From Petropleomorpha daqingensis (GTDB lineage Bacteria > Actinomycetota > Actinomycetes > Mycobacteriales > Geodermatophilaceae), in NCBI RefSeq assembly GCF_013408985.1, contig NZ_JACBZT010000001.1:1054001-1118000 (forward strand): 64,000 nucleotides of DNA. The letters are read 5' to 3'. The notes beneath the pieces are model-generated. The model saw only the letters and a program-made list of their open reading frames with translations, had not been told where the DNA came from and did not search any database. A program made the translations under genes and the position numbers. This document shows, piece after piece, positions 1 through 7,080 of the stretch; within the stretch, counting starts at the first letter, position 1, and every line of letters begins with the position of its first letter.

Positions 1-147
1 CGTGCCCGCCGCGACCGGGGGGAGCGCCGCGGCGGCCCCCGATCGCACTCTCCGGTCGACCACGGGGTGTGCCGAAACAGCCACGGTGGGACAGCATGGC
101 GAATCAGCCCCCTCGCCGACCAGGGGTTTCGACGTCCGTTCTCGGGT

Positions 148-165
148 CGGAACGACGGTGTTCCG
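148..165. repeat. Inverted repeat CGGAAC-N6-GTTCCG
   Basis: Perfect 6-bp arms (148-153 and 160-165) with a 6-bp spacer. The short spacing suits a dimeric regulator site better than a terminator. No regulator can be assigned. Confidence 0.35.
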
Positions 166-180
166 GCCCGGGGGGATCCA

Positions 181-208
181 TCCGGAGGAGGAGACGGGGT
201 CCTCCGGA
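181..208. repeat. Hairpin with perfect 9-bp stem
   Basis: Arms TCCGGAGGA (181-189) and TCCTCCGGA (200-208) are exact reverse complements around a 10-nt loop. There is no T-run after it, so this is either a GC-rich terminator of an upstream gene or a leader structure. Confidence 0.45.
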
Positions 209-283
209 CGATGCACTGCGGCCGACCGCGATTCGACTCCTGGAACGACGACGTCCGGTACCGCGCGGGCCAGCCTGGACGGC

Positions 284-415
284 ATGAGCGCATCGCCGCA
301 GGAACCGGGGCCCGACGTCCCGCCGCCGCCCGGCCCTGACCCCGCTGGGACCTCCACCCGACCGCTGCCGCTGCGCCGGTTCCTCAAGCGGCTGCCGGCA
401 CTGCCCCTGGACTGA
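284..415 (+). CDS. Possible 43-aa Pro-rich small ORF
   Basis: ATG at 284 and stop TGA at 413-415 give a 43-residue peptide that is Pro-rich in its first half and ends in a basic/hydrophobic segment (PLRRFLKRLPALPLD). No clear Shine-Dalgarno sequence precedes it. The stop abuts the -35 element of the next promoter. I do not recognise a family. In DNA this GC-rich, a chance frame is quite possible. Confidence 0.15.
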   Translation: MSASPQEPGPDVPPPPGPDPAGTSTRPLPLRRFLKRLPALPLD

Positions 416-442
416 TGTCACATCCGGCGCGGCTGCCCCGTC
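416..442 (+). promoter_or_regulatory. ECF41-type promoter (TGTCACA-N16-CGTC)
   Basis: TGTCACA at 416-422 and CGTC at 439-442 are separated by exactly 16 bp. This is the promoter signature described for ECF41 sigma factors, and it lies about 40 bp upstream of the gene paired with the ECF41 sigma factor at 1058. The operon is therefore probably autoregulated by its own sigma factor. The motif is seen directly; sigma-factor use is inferred from family knowledge. Confidence 0.75.
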
Positions 443-479
443 TTTCTGTGCGTCAACCGATGCAGAGAGGACGACGACC

Positions 480-1061
480 ATGGCCCGCATCCCGCTCGAC
501 CCGCCCCGCAGCCTCGTCTACCGGCTCACCGAGTGGTACTCGCGCCGCAAGTGGGGCGTCGTCGCCGACCCGGCGGCGGCGATGGGGCACAACCCGAAGG
601 TCCTGCTGACCAACGCCCGCTTCGAGATGTCGCTCGACAAGTGGCACCGGCTCGACCCCACCCTCAGGCACCTGGCCGAGATGGCCGCGTCGGTGGCGAT
701 CGGCTGCTCCTGGTGCGTCGACTTCGGCTACTGGACCGCCGTGAGCCGGGGCACCGACGAGGCCAAGATCAGGGACGTGCCCCGGTGGCGGGACAGCGAC
801 GTCTACACCGACCTCGAGCGGCGGGTCCTGGAGTACACCGAGGCGGCCACCGCCACCCCGCCGACGGTCACCGACGAGATGGTCGAGGGCCTGCGCCGGG
901 ATCTGGACGACGCCGCCCTGGTCGAGCTGACCATGATGATCGCCGTGGAGAACCAGCGCTCGCGCTTCAACAGCGCTCTGGGCCTGCACAGCCAGGGCTT
1001 CAAGGACCGCTGCGAGATCCCGGCCGCGCGGGTCGCCCCGCTCCGGTCCACCGCGTCATGA
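480..1061 (+). CDS. Carboxymuconolactone decarboxylase-like (AhpD-fold) protein, ECF41 partner
   Basis: 193 aa. It has the alpha-helical AhpD/CMD fold with a CxxC motif (Cys76, Cys79, in GCSWCVDFG). Residue 83, where AhpD has its proton-relay His, is Gly, so peroxidase activity like AhpD is doubtful. The start has a good Shine-Dalgarno (AGAGAGG at 464-470). It is the first gene of the operon and overlaps the sigma-factor start by ATGA (1058-1061). ECF41 sigma factors are regularly encoded beside such 'COE' proteins (carboxymuconolactone decarboxylase, oxidoreductase, epimerase), which are their usual targets. Its substrate is unknown. Confidence 0.88.
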   Translation: MARIPLDPPRSLVYRLTEWYSRRKWGVVADPAAAMGHNPKVLLTNARFEMSLDKWHRLDPTLRHLAEMAASVAIGCSWCVDFGYWTAVSRGTDEAKIRDVPRWRDSDVYTDLERRVLEYTEAATATPPTVTDEMVEGLRRDLDDAALVELTMMIAVENQRSRFNSALGLHSQGFKDRCEIPAARVAPLRSTAS

Positions 1062-1984
1062 CCTCCGGCGCCGGCGACGAGCTGCTCGCCGTCTTCGACC
1101 GGCACCGGCGGCTGCTGTTCGGGGTGGCCTACCAGATGCTGGGCAGCGTCGCCGACGCCGAAGACACCGTGCAGGACGCGTGGCTGCGCTGGTCGGCGGC
1201 CGACCGCGGCGAGGTCGCCGACCCGCGCGCGTTCCTCGTCCGGATCGTCTCCCGCCTGGCGCTGGACCGGCTGCGGTCGGCGCGGGCGCAGCGGGAGACC
1301 TACGTCGGCCCGTGGCTGCCCGAGCCCCTGCTGACCGACCCGGTGCCGGGCAGCAGGCCACCGGACCCGGCGGAGTCGGTCGAGCTCGGCGAGGACGTCT
1401 CGCTGGCGGTGCTCGTCGTCCTGGAGACGCTGTCGCCGGTGGAGCGGGCGGTCTTCGTGCTGCGCGAGGTGTTCGGCATGGCGTGGTCGGAGGTGGCCGC
1501 AGTCCTCGACCGGTCCGAGGCCGCCGTCCGGCAGCTCGGGCACCGGGCGCGCGAGCACGTGCAGGCCCGCCGTCCGCGCTTCGACACCGACCGGCGCGAG
1601 ACGCAGGAGGTGACCGAGCGCTTCCTCGCGGCGGCGGTCAGCGGGGACGTCGAGAGCCTGCTCGCGGCGATGTCGCCGGGCGTCGTCCTCGTCTCCGACG
1701 GCGGCGGCAAGGTCAAGGCGGCGCGGCGGCCGATCTTCGGCGCGGACAAGGTGGCCCGCTTCCTGGCCGCGATCGGACCGGTGGGCGCGGGGCTCGGGCT
1801 GCAGGTCGGCCTGGCCGAGGTCAACGGGGCACCGGCGGTCGTGGCGTGGAACGACGAGGGGCCGTACATGGCGCTGCAGCTGGTGCTGGTCGACGGCCTG
1901 GTCGAGCAGGTGTTCTACATGGGCAACCCGGACAAGCTGGCCGGGATCGCCGCGGCGGCCGGGCACATAAGCTCCGGCGGGTGA
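1058..1984 (+). CDS. ECF41-family RNA polymerase sigma factor with SnoaL-like C-terminal domain
   Basis: 308 aa. Sigma region 2 spans about residues 10-75 and region 4 about 116-170 (SPVERAVFVLREVFG, then the helix-turn-helix). A C-terminal SnoaL-like domain of about 120 residues follows (180-308). All three ECF41 signatures are present: WLPEP (86-90) in the linker, DGGGK (214-218) and NPDKL (290-294). In this group the fused C-terminal domain controls activity in place of a separate anti-sigma factor. The ATG start overlaps the upstream CMD-like gene (ATGA), and the stop overlaps the next start (GTGA), so translation is coupled. The promoter at 416-442 suggests autoregulation. Confidence 0.95.
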   Translation: MTSGAGDELLAVFDRHRRLLFGVAYQMLGSVADAEDTVQDAWLRWSAADRGEVADPRAFLVRIVSRLALDRLRSARAQRETYVGPWLPEPLLTDPVPGSRPPDPAESVELGEDVSLAVLVVLETLSPVERAVFVLREVFGMAWSEVAAVLDRSEAAVRQLGHRAREHVQARRPRFDTDRRETQEVTERFLAAAVSGDVESLLAAMSPGVVLVSDGGGKVKAARRPIFGADKVARFLAAIGPVGAGLGLQVGLAEVNGAPAVVAWNDEGPYMALQLVLVDGLVEQVFYMGNPDKLAGIAAAAGHISSGG

Positions 1985-2721
1985 CCAATCCGTTCGCCCG
2001 ACCGACTCAGCCCGCCGAGCACGTGGAGCGCGCGCTCTGCGTGCTCGCCCACCCCGACGACGTCGACTTCGGCAGCGCCGGCACGGTGGCGACCTGGACG
2101 GCGGCCGGCACCGAGGTCACCTACTGCATCGTCACCGACGGCGACGCCGGGGGCTTCGACGAGACGCCCCGGCACGAGATGGGCCCGCTGCGCCAGGCCG
2201 AGCAGCGGGCCGCCGCGGCCGTCGTCGGCGTCGAGGACGTGCGGTTCCTCGGCTATCCGGACGGGCGGCTGGAGCTCTCGCTCGACCTGCGTCGCGACAT
2301 CAGCCGGGTGATCCGCCAGGTGCGGCCGCAGCGGGTGCTGACCAGCTCGCCGGAGCGGTTCTGGGACCGGATCGGCGCCAGCCACCCCGACCACATGACG
2401 GTCGGTGAGTCGACGCTGCGCGCGGTCTACCCCGACGCCCGCAACCCGTTCGCCTGGCCCGAGCTGCTGGCCGACGAGGGCCTGGAGGCGTGGACGGTGG
2501 CGGAGGTGTGGCTGGGCGCCAGCCCGCGCGCCGACCACGCCGTCGACGTCACCGCCGTCGCCGACCGGAAGATCGAGGCCCTGAGCTGCCACAAGTCGCA
2601 GGTGGGCCACATGCCCGACCTCGACGGGTTCGTCCGCGGCTGGATGAGCCAGACGGCCCAGCGCTTCGGCCTGGCGGAGGGGCGGCTGGCCGAGGCCTTC
2701 CACGTCGTCCACACGGCATGA
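1981..2721 (+). CDS. PIG-L (LmbE-like) family deacetylase
   Basis: 246 aa from GTG 1981, which overlaps the sigma-factor stop (GTGA). It carries the zinc-binding AHPDD motif (23-27), a GYPDGRL segment (91-97) and a second metal/active-site motif HPDH (135-138), all typical of GlcNAc-PI de-N-acetylase-like hydrolases. Relatives include mycothiol-pathway MshB and Mca; this protein is not clearly either one. Cotranscription with the ECF41 pair suggests that it belongs to the same stress response, but its substrate is unknown. Confidence 0.88.
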   Translation: MTNPFARPTQPAEHVERALCVLAHPDDVDFGSAGTVATWTAAGTEVTYCIVTDGDAGGFDETPRHEMGPLRQAEQRAAAAVVGVEDVRFLGYPDGRLELSLDLRRDISRVIRQVRPQRVLTSSPERFWDRIGASHPDHMTVGESTLRAVYPDARNPFAWPELLADEGLEAWTVAEVWLGASPRADHAVDVTAVADRKIEALSCHKSQVGHMPDLDGFVRGWMSQTAQRFGLAEGRLAEAFHVVHTA

Positions 2722-3017
2722 GCGCCTGGGACGAGCTCGTCGCCGGGGCCGAGGGCGGGCCGGTGAGCCGCGGCAGCATGTTCGGCTCGCAGGGCCTGCG
2801 CACGGGCGCGAAGTTCTTCGCGATCTGGTGGCACGAGCAGCTCGTGCTGAAGCTCCCGCCGACCCGGCAGGACGAGCTGGTCGGCGCCGGGCAGGCCGTG
2901 CCGTTCGAGCCGATGGACGGCCGCCGGATGAACGGCTGGGTGGTCGTGGACGAGAGCGTCGACCGGCCCCCGCTGGTCGAGGAGGCCCGCGCCTTTGTGG
3001 AGTCACAGACGCGCTAG
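2718..3017 (+). CDS. TfoX N-terminal domain protein
   Basis: 99 aa. ATG 2718 overlaps the PIG-L stop by ATGA. Conserved TfoX-N features are visible: RGSMFGSQGLRTGAKFFA near residues 18-35, the LVLKLP strand, and the FEPMDGRRMNGWVVV segment. These stand-alone TfoX-N domains (YjbR-like fold) are common in actinobacteria and have no proven role; natural-competence function should not be assumed. It is the last gene of the ECF41 operon, and its end overlaps the convergent hydrolase by 15 bp. Confidence 0.8.
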   Translation: MSAWDELVAGAEGGPVSRGSMFGSQGLRTGAKFFAIWWHEQLVLKLPPTRQDELVGAGQAVPFEPMDGRRMNGWVVVDESVDRPPLVEEARAFVESQTR

Positions 3018-3785
3018 TTCGACCACCGCCTCGACCAGTTGCGGCCCGTCGAGCAGCACCGGGTCGTTGTGGTCGGCGCCGGTCACGGCCAGCAGGCGGT
3101 GGAGGTCCGCGGCCGCGGAGGCCACGGCCCGGCTCTGGTCGGGCGGGACGATCGTGTCCGCCGTCCCGAAGACCACCGTCGTCGGCACCCGGACCCGCGC
3201 GATCTGCTCCTCCACCGGGTAGCGGTCGCGCAGCAGCAGCCGGACCGGCAGGAACGGGTAGTGCACGCTGCCGACGGCGGCCAGGTCGGTGAACGGCGAG
3301 CGCAGCACCAGCCCGGCGGGCGGGTGCTCGGTCGCCAGTTCCGTGACGACGGCGCAGCCCAGGCTCTCGCCGTAGTAGAGCAGCCGCGCCGCCGGCACCT
3401 GCTCCAGCAGGAACGCCCGGGCGGCCCGGACGTCGAGCGCCAGCCCCTCCTCGCTGGGGCTGCCGGGGTTCCCGCCGTAGCCGCGGTAGTCGAACAGCAG
3501 GACCGAGAGCCCGCGCTCCTGCAGCGCCTCGGCGAGCGGTGCCCGCAGTCCGCGGTTGCCGCCGTTGCCGTCGGCGACCAGCACGGCCGGCGCGGCGTCG
3601 TCGCCTGGGAAGAACCACCCCCCGAGCCGCAGGCCGTCGTCGGTGGTCAGCGTGACGTCGCGGGCCCCGGCCGGCGCCGGGCCGGGCGTGCCCTCCGGCA
3701 GGTAGACCAGCCGCCGCTGGAACGTCCACAGCAGCCCGGTCACGGCCACGACCACCAGGAGGACGAGGAGCAGCGCACGCCTCAC
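3003..3785 (-). CDS. Membrane-anchored alpha/beta hydrolase (BEM46/ABHD-like)
   Basis: 260 aa. An N-terminal hydrophobic segment (4-20) is probably an uncleaved anchor. The catalytic triad can be read as Ser141 in GESLG, Asp210 in FGTAD and His239 in GADHND. The substrate is unknown. The GTG start overlaps the stop of the response-regulator gene (GTGA, 3782-3785), so it is the third gene of the kinase-regulator operon. Its 3' end overlaps the convergent TfoX gene. Confidence 0.85.
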   Translation of the reverse strand: MRRALLLVLLVVVAVTGLLWTFQRRLVYLPEGTPGPAPAGARDVTLTTDDGLRLGGWFFPGDDAAPAVLVADGNGGNRGLRAPLAEALQERGLSVLLFDYRGYGGNPGSPSEEGLALDVRAARAFLLEQVPAARLLYYGESLGCAVVTELATEHPPAGLVLRSPFTDLAAVGSVHYPFLPVRLLLRDRYPVEEQIARVRVPTTVVFGTADTIVPPDQSRAVASAAADLHRLLAVTGADHNDPVLLDGPQLVEAVVELARL

Positions 3786-4444
3786 AGCAACCGGTTGGTC
3801 GCCGCCCAGCGGGTGAGCTCGTTGCGGTTGGACAACTGCAGCTTGCGCAGCACGTTCGAGGCGTGGGACTCCACGGTCTTCACCGAGATGAACAGCCGCG
3901 AGCCGATCTCCCGGTAGGTGTAGCCGCGGGCGAGCAGCTGCATGACCTCGCGCTCGCGGGCGGACAGCAGGTCCAGGCCCGGGTCGGTCGCGGGGTCCTC
4001 GGCCGGTGCCGGGGCGGGCCCGGCGGCGGAGAACGCGTCCAGCACGAAGCCGGCCAGCCGGGGGCTGAAGACGACGTCGCCGTCGGCCACCCGGCGGACG
4101 GCGGCCTGCAGGTCCGGCCCGGAGATCGTCTTCGTGACGTAGCCGCGGGCGCCGGCGCGGATGACCGCGATGACGTCCTCGGCCGCGTCGGACACCGACA
4201 GCGCCAGCCAGCGCACCGACGGCAGCTCGGCCCGCAGCGTCTCGAGCACCGCCCGGCCGCCGCCCCCGGGCAGGTGCACGTCGAGCAGCACGACGTCCGG
4301 CACCGTCGTCCGGATGCGCTCGACCGCCTCCGGCACGTCGGCGGCCTCCCCCACGACGGTCACCTCGTCCCCGAGCTCGGCGCGCACGCCGGCCCGGACC
4401 ATCGCGTGGTCGTCGACGACGAACACGCGCACCGGCTCGCTCAC
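3782..4444 (-). CDS. NarL/FixJ-type response regulator
   Basis: 220 aa. The receiver domain (about 5-120) has an acidic pair (Asp11-Asp12), phospho-acceptor Asp55 in VVLLDVHLP and Lys105 in GYVTK. The C-terminal LuxR-type helix-turn-helix (about 155-215) contains LSAREREVMQLLARG and ISVKTVESHASNVLRK. GTG 4444 overlaps the kinase stop (GTGA), so the two are translationally coupled partners. It most likely controls the divergent PspC/LiaF-like genes; the two dyads at 5706-5751 are candidate binding sites. Confidence 0.93.
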   Translation of the reverse strand: MSEPVRVFVVDDHAMVRAGVRAELGDEVTVVGEAADVPEAVERIRTTVPDVVLLDVHLPGGGGRAVLETLRAELPSVRWLALSVSDAAEDVIAVIRAGARGYVTKTISGPDLQAAVRRVADGDVVFSPRLAGFVLDAFSAAGPAPAPAEDPATDPGLDLLSAREREVMQLLARGYTYREIGSRLFISVKTVESHASNVLRKLQLSNRNELTRWAATNRLL

Positions 4445-5652
4445 GCGCTGGTCTCCCTCGGCAGCACCAGTTCCACTTCCGTCCCCTCCCCCGGCGCCGA
4501 CCGGATCGTCGCCGTCCCGCCCAGCCGGGCGAGCCGGCCGCTCACCGAGTCGCGCAGCCCGCGGCGGTCGTCGGGCACGGTCTCGGGGTCGAAGCCCTTG
4601 CCGCGGTCGCGGACGAACACCGACACCTTGTCCGGCGTCACCTCGGTGTAGAGGTCCGCCGTCGTCACCCCGGCGTGCTTGGCGACGTTGACCATGGCCT
4701 CGCGGGTGGCCGCGCCCAGGGCGGTGAGCGCGTCGTCGAGCGGGGCGTCGCCGACCACCACCGGGTCGACGGTGACCGCGTGGTCGGCCTCGACCTCGGC
4801 GACCATCTGCGCGACCAGGCCGGCCCACGTGCCGCCGCTGGCGACCTGCGGCTCGTACAGCCACGTGCGCAGCTCGCGCTCCTGGGAGCGGGCCAGCCGG
4901 CCGACCGCCTGCGCGTCGTCGGCGTTGCGCTGGATCAGCGCGAGGGTCTGCAGCACCGAGTCGTGCAGGTGCGCGGCCACCGCGGCGCGCTCCTCGGAGC
5001 GGATGCGCGCGGCCCGCTCGGCCTCGCGCGAGTCGAGCAGCCGCCGCCACAGCGGCGCGGTGGCCAGCACGATGCCGACCAGGATCACCAGGGTGGCGGC
5101 GAACCCGTTGCGGGCGTTGGCCAGCTGACCGGTGGTGGCCAGCAGCAGGATGACGCCGCCCCCGGCCAGCGCGATGCCGCCGGCCAGCACCCAGCGCACC
5201 CCGGGCAGCGACAGCGCCCGGTCGGTGTCGAGCTGGCGCCAGATGACCGCGAGCCCCGCGGCGACCAGCACCAGCGGCAGGACGACGTTGCCGTTGCTGA
5301 ACGACAGCACCTGCCCGAACAGGATGAGCGCGACCAGGCCCAGCCCGCCGAGCGCGAGCATCTGCCGCGTGCTGCGCGGTCCACCGGGCGCGAGGCTGAC
5401 CACCGGCTCGGCGCCGGGCTCGGCCACCGGCATGGTCAGCCACAGCAGCCCGTAGAGGACGACGCCGACGCCGAGCGCGGAGAGCACCACGAAGGCGGCG
5501 CGGACGACGAGCGGGTCCTGGCGCAGGTGCGCGGCCGTGCCCGCGGCCACGCCGGCCAGCAGGCGCCCTTCACGCGGGCGCGCCAGCGGCGGGCGGGGCT
5601 GCGGGGCGGGCGTCGCCCCGGAAGCCGGGGACCCCGCGACAGGGATCTGCAC
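4441..5652 (-). CDS. PspC-domain sensor histidine kinase (HisKA_3 type)
   Basis: 403 aa from GTG 5652. Other starts further upstream exist, but they would intrude on the divergent promoter region. A PspC domain (about 27-77) with a membrane segment comes first, then further hydrophobic segments to about 200, then the HisKA_3 dimerisation helix with phospho-acceptor His230 (AHLHDSVLQTL), and an HATPase_c domain (REAMVNVAKHAG N-box, DRGKGF G-box). PspC-containing kinases of this type are found beside PspC/LiaF proteins in actinobacteria and are linked to envelope stress. It is cotranscribed with its regulator. Confidence 0.9.
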   Translation of the reverse strand: MQIPVAGSPASGATPAPQPRPPLARPREGRLLAGVAAGTAAHLRQDPLVVRAAFVVLSALGVGVVLYGLLWLTMPVAEPGAEPVVSLAPGGPRSTRQMLALGGLGLVALILFGQVLSFSNGNVVLPLVLVAAGLAVIWRQLDTDRALSLPGVRWVLAGGIALAGGGVILLLATTGQLANARNGFAATLVILVGIVLATAPLWRRLLDSREAERAARIRSEERAAVAAHLHDSVLQTLALIQRNADDAQAVGRLARSQERELRTWLYEPQVASGGTWAGLVAQMVAEVEADHAVTVDPVVVGDAPLDDALTALGAATREAMVNVAKHAGVTTADLYTEVTPDKVSVFVRDRGKGFDPETVPDDRRGLRDSVSGRLARLGGTATIRSAPGEGTEVELVLPRETSA

Positions 5653-5705
5653 GTTTCCGATCGTCGCACCGCCGGGCCCCGGTGGAACACCGGTGATCAC
5701 CCGGG

Positions 5706-5751
5706 TCGGGGAGCTCCCCGAGGACCAGGGTCGGATGGGGGCGTTCCCCGA
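5706..5751. promoter_or_regulatory. Two GGGG-N4-CCCCGA dyads 30 bp apart (candidate operator)
   Basis: The first is a perfect 16-bp palindrome, TCGGGGAGCTCCCCGA (5706-5721). The second has the same half-sites, GGGG (5738-5741) and CCCCGA (5746-5751), around CGTT. The two centres are exactly 30 bp apart, about three helical turns. They lie in the 134-bp gap between the divergent kinase and PspC genes, a natural place for the cognate NarL-type regulator to act on both. Binding is inferred. Confidence 0.45.
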
Positions 5752-5786
5752 TGGATCCGGGCGGCCGGAGTGCCGACCCTGTGGGC

Positions 5787-6725
5787 ATGACATCCGCACC
5801 GCCCCCCGCAGAACCGACGGTGGACCCGTCCTGGGAGCCGCCGACCCCGCCGCCCGGCCCGCCCGTGCGGACCCAGCTGCGCCGCAGCAGCACCGACAGG
5901 ATGATCGGCGGCGTCTGCGGCGGCCTGGCCGACTACAGCGGGATCGACCCGCTGCTCTGGCGCATCGGCTTCGTCGCCCTGGCGTTCGCCGGCGGCTCCG
6001 GCGTCCTGGTCTACCTGCTGCTGTGGCTGCTCATGCCGCACGCCGACCGCGCACCCGTCGAGCGCCGCGCGCCGCTGGACCGCATGGCCGAGCGCCGGGC
6101 CGCCGCCGGGCCGCGCTCGCCGATCCCCGGCATCACCCTCGCCGGCCTGCTCATCGTGATCGGCATCCTGGTGCTGATCACCCGGTATTCGACCTGGGAC
6201 GTCGGCCCCCGCGGCTTCTTCGGTGCCGCGCTGCTGGTCGTCGGCCTGGGGCTGGTGGCCGCCGCGTTCTCCGGCGGACGACGGGCCCGCGGCGGGCTGA
6301 TCGCGCTCGGGATCATCCTGTCGTTCGGGCTGATCGCGTCGGCGTCCGGGCCGTGGCACTTCGGCGGGGGCGTCGGCGACCGCACCTACCGGCCGGCCAC
6401 CGCCCAGATGGTCCGCCCGGTGTACGAGCTCGGCGCTGGCGACCTGACCGTCGACCTCAGCAACGTGAACGTCTCCGACCTCGGTGCGCCCATCCGGACG
6501 AAGGTCGACCACGGCGTCGGCGACCTCACCGTGGTCGTGCCCGACTCGGCCGACGTCCAGATCAACGTCGACCAGGGCATCGGGAACCTCGACGTGTTCG
6601 ACTCCGGCGCCACGGACGGCTTCTTCGCGGGCACCGGTTCGGCGGCCTGGACCGACGACGGCCACCCCGAGTTCATCATCACGATCGATTCCGGTGCCGG
6701 TGACGTGGAGGTGTCCCGTGCCTGA
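5787..6725 (+). CDS. PspC domain protein with LiaF-like C-terminal domain
   Basis: 312 aa. A Pro-rich N-terminus (1-28) precedes a PspC domain (31-86, with TDRMIGGVCGGLADY), then membrane segments at about 115-132, 144-161 and 169-186. A C-terminal beta-rich domain (200-312) with repeated GAGDLTVDL / GVGDLTVVV / GIGNLDVFD strands resembles the LiaF/DUF2154 (toastrack-like) domain. Such proteins usually sense or modulate envelope stress together with a neighbouring two-component system, here divergently encoded. The ATG 5787 start gives the PspC domain a short leader; an in-frame ATG lies 36 bp upstream. Confidence 0.85.
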   Translation: MTSAPPPAEPTVDPSWEPPTPPPGPPVRTQLRRSSTDRMIGGVCGGLADYSGIDPLLWRIGFVALAFAGGSGVLVYLLLWLLMPHADRAPVERRAPLDRMAERRAAAGPRSPIPGITLAGLLIVIGILVLITRYSTWDVGPRGFFGAALLVVGLGLVAAAFSGGRRARGGLIALGIILSFGLIASASGPWHFGGGVGDRTYRPATAQMVRPVYELGAGDLTVDLSNVNVSDLGAPIRTKVDHGVGDLTVVVPDSADVQINVDQGIGNLDVFDSGATDGFFAGTGSAAWTDDGHPEFIITIDSGAGDVEVSRA

Positions 6726-7005
6726 CTACAGCGAGTTCCCGACCACCCCGACCGCGTGGCAGGAGCGGGCCTGGCAGGAGATCGCGCCCCTCCCGGCGGA
6801 GGACCCGCCGGTCCAGCCGCGGCCCCGGATCGACCTGGTCGCGCTCGTGCCCGGCGTCGCCTTCATCACGATCGCGATCCTGGTGCTCACCGGGGTGGAC
6901 GTGCCGATGACGATCTTCCGCGACGGCGGCGTCCTCTGGGCCCTGCTGATCATCGCCGGCGTCGGCCTGCTGCTGCGCGAGGTGCGGCGAGGCCGCAGAC
7001 GCTGA
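6718..7005 (+). CDS. Small membrane protein, partner of the PspC/LiaF-like protein
   Basis: 95 aa from GTG 6718, overlapping the upstream gene by 8 bp. The first ~38 residues are Pro/acid-rich and soluble, then two hydrophobic segments (about 39-58 and 68-86) and a basic tail (REVRRGRRR). No family name is recognised with certainty. Tight coupling suggests that it works with the PspC/LiaF-like protein in the membrane. The operon ends at the strong hairpin at 7024-7061. Confidence 0.75.
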   Translation: MPDYSEFPTTPTAWQERAWQEIAPLPAEDPPVQPRPRIDLVALVPGVAFITIAILVLTGVDVPMTIFRDGGVLWALLIIAGVGLLLREVRRGRRR

Positions 7006-7023
7006 CCACACGGTGCGGAGGTC

Positions 7024-7061
7024 GAGAGGGCCCGGGGAGCAACCGCTCCCCGGGCCCTCTC
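7024..7061 (+). terminator. Strong hairpin terminator (17-bp perfect stem)
   Basis: Arms 7024-7040 and 7045-7061 are perfect complements (GAGAGGGCCCGGGGAGC and its reverse) around the loop AACC, followed by a TC-rich stretch. It closes the PspC operon. It sits only 19 nt before the next start codon (7081). Confidence 0.85.
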
Positions 7062-7080
7062 TCTCTGCCACGCTGCCGCC

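Larger units (their letters stand above)
1..479. other. Region without a confident gene upstream of the ECF41 operon
   Basis: No open frame here resembles a known protein; the frames that span it look like GC-bias artefacts. It holds two inverted repeats (148-165 and 181-208), a possible 43-codon ORF (284-415) and the ECF41-type promoter at 416-442. The left edge of the window cuts off whatever lies further upstream, so position 1 may still be inside the control region or tail of an unseen gene. Confidence 0.6.

Noticed and set aside
2-415. A 137-codon frame covering the left edge
   Set aside because: Low-complexity translation without a Shine-Dalgarno sequence or family match. Only the last 43 codons were kept, as a weak possibility.
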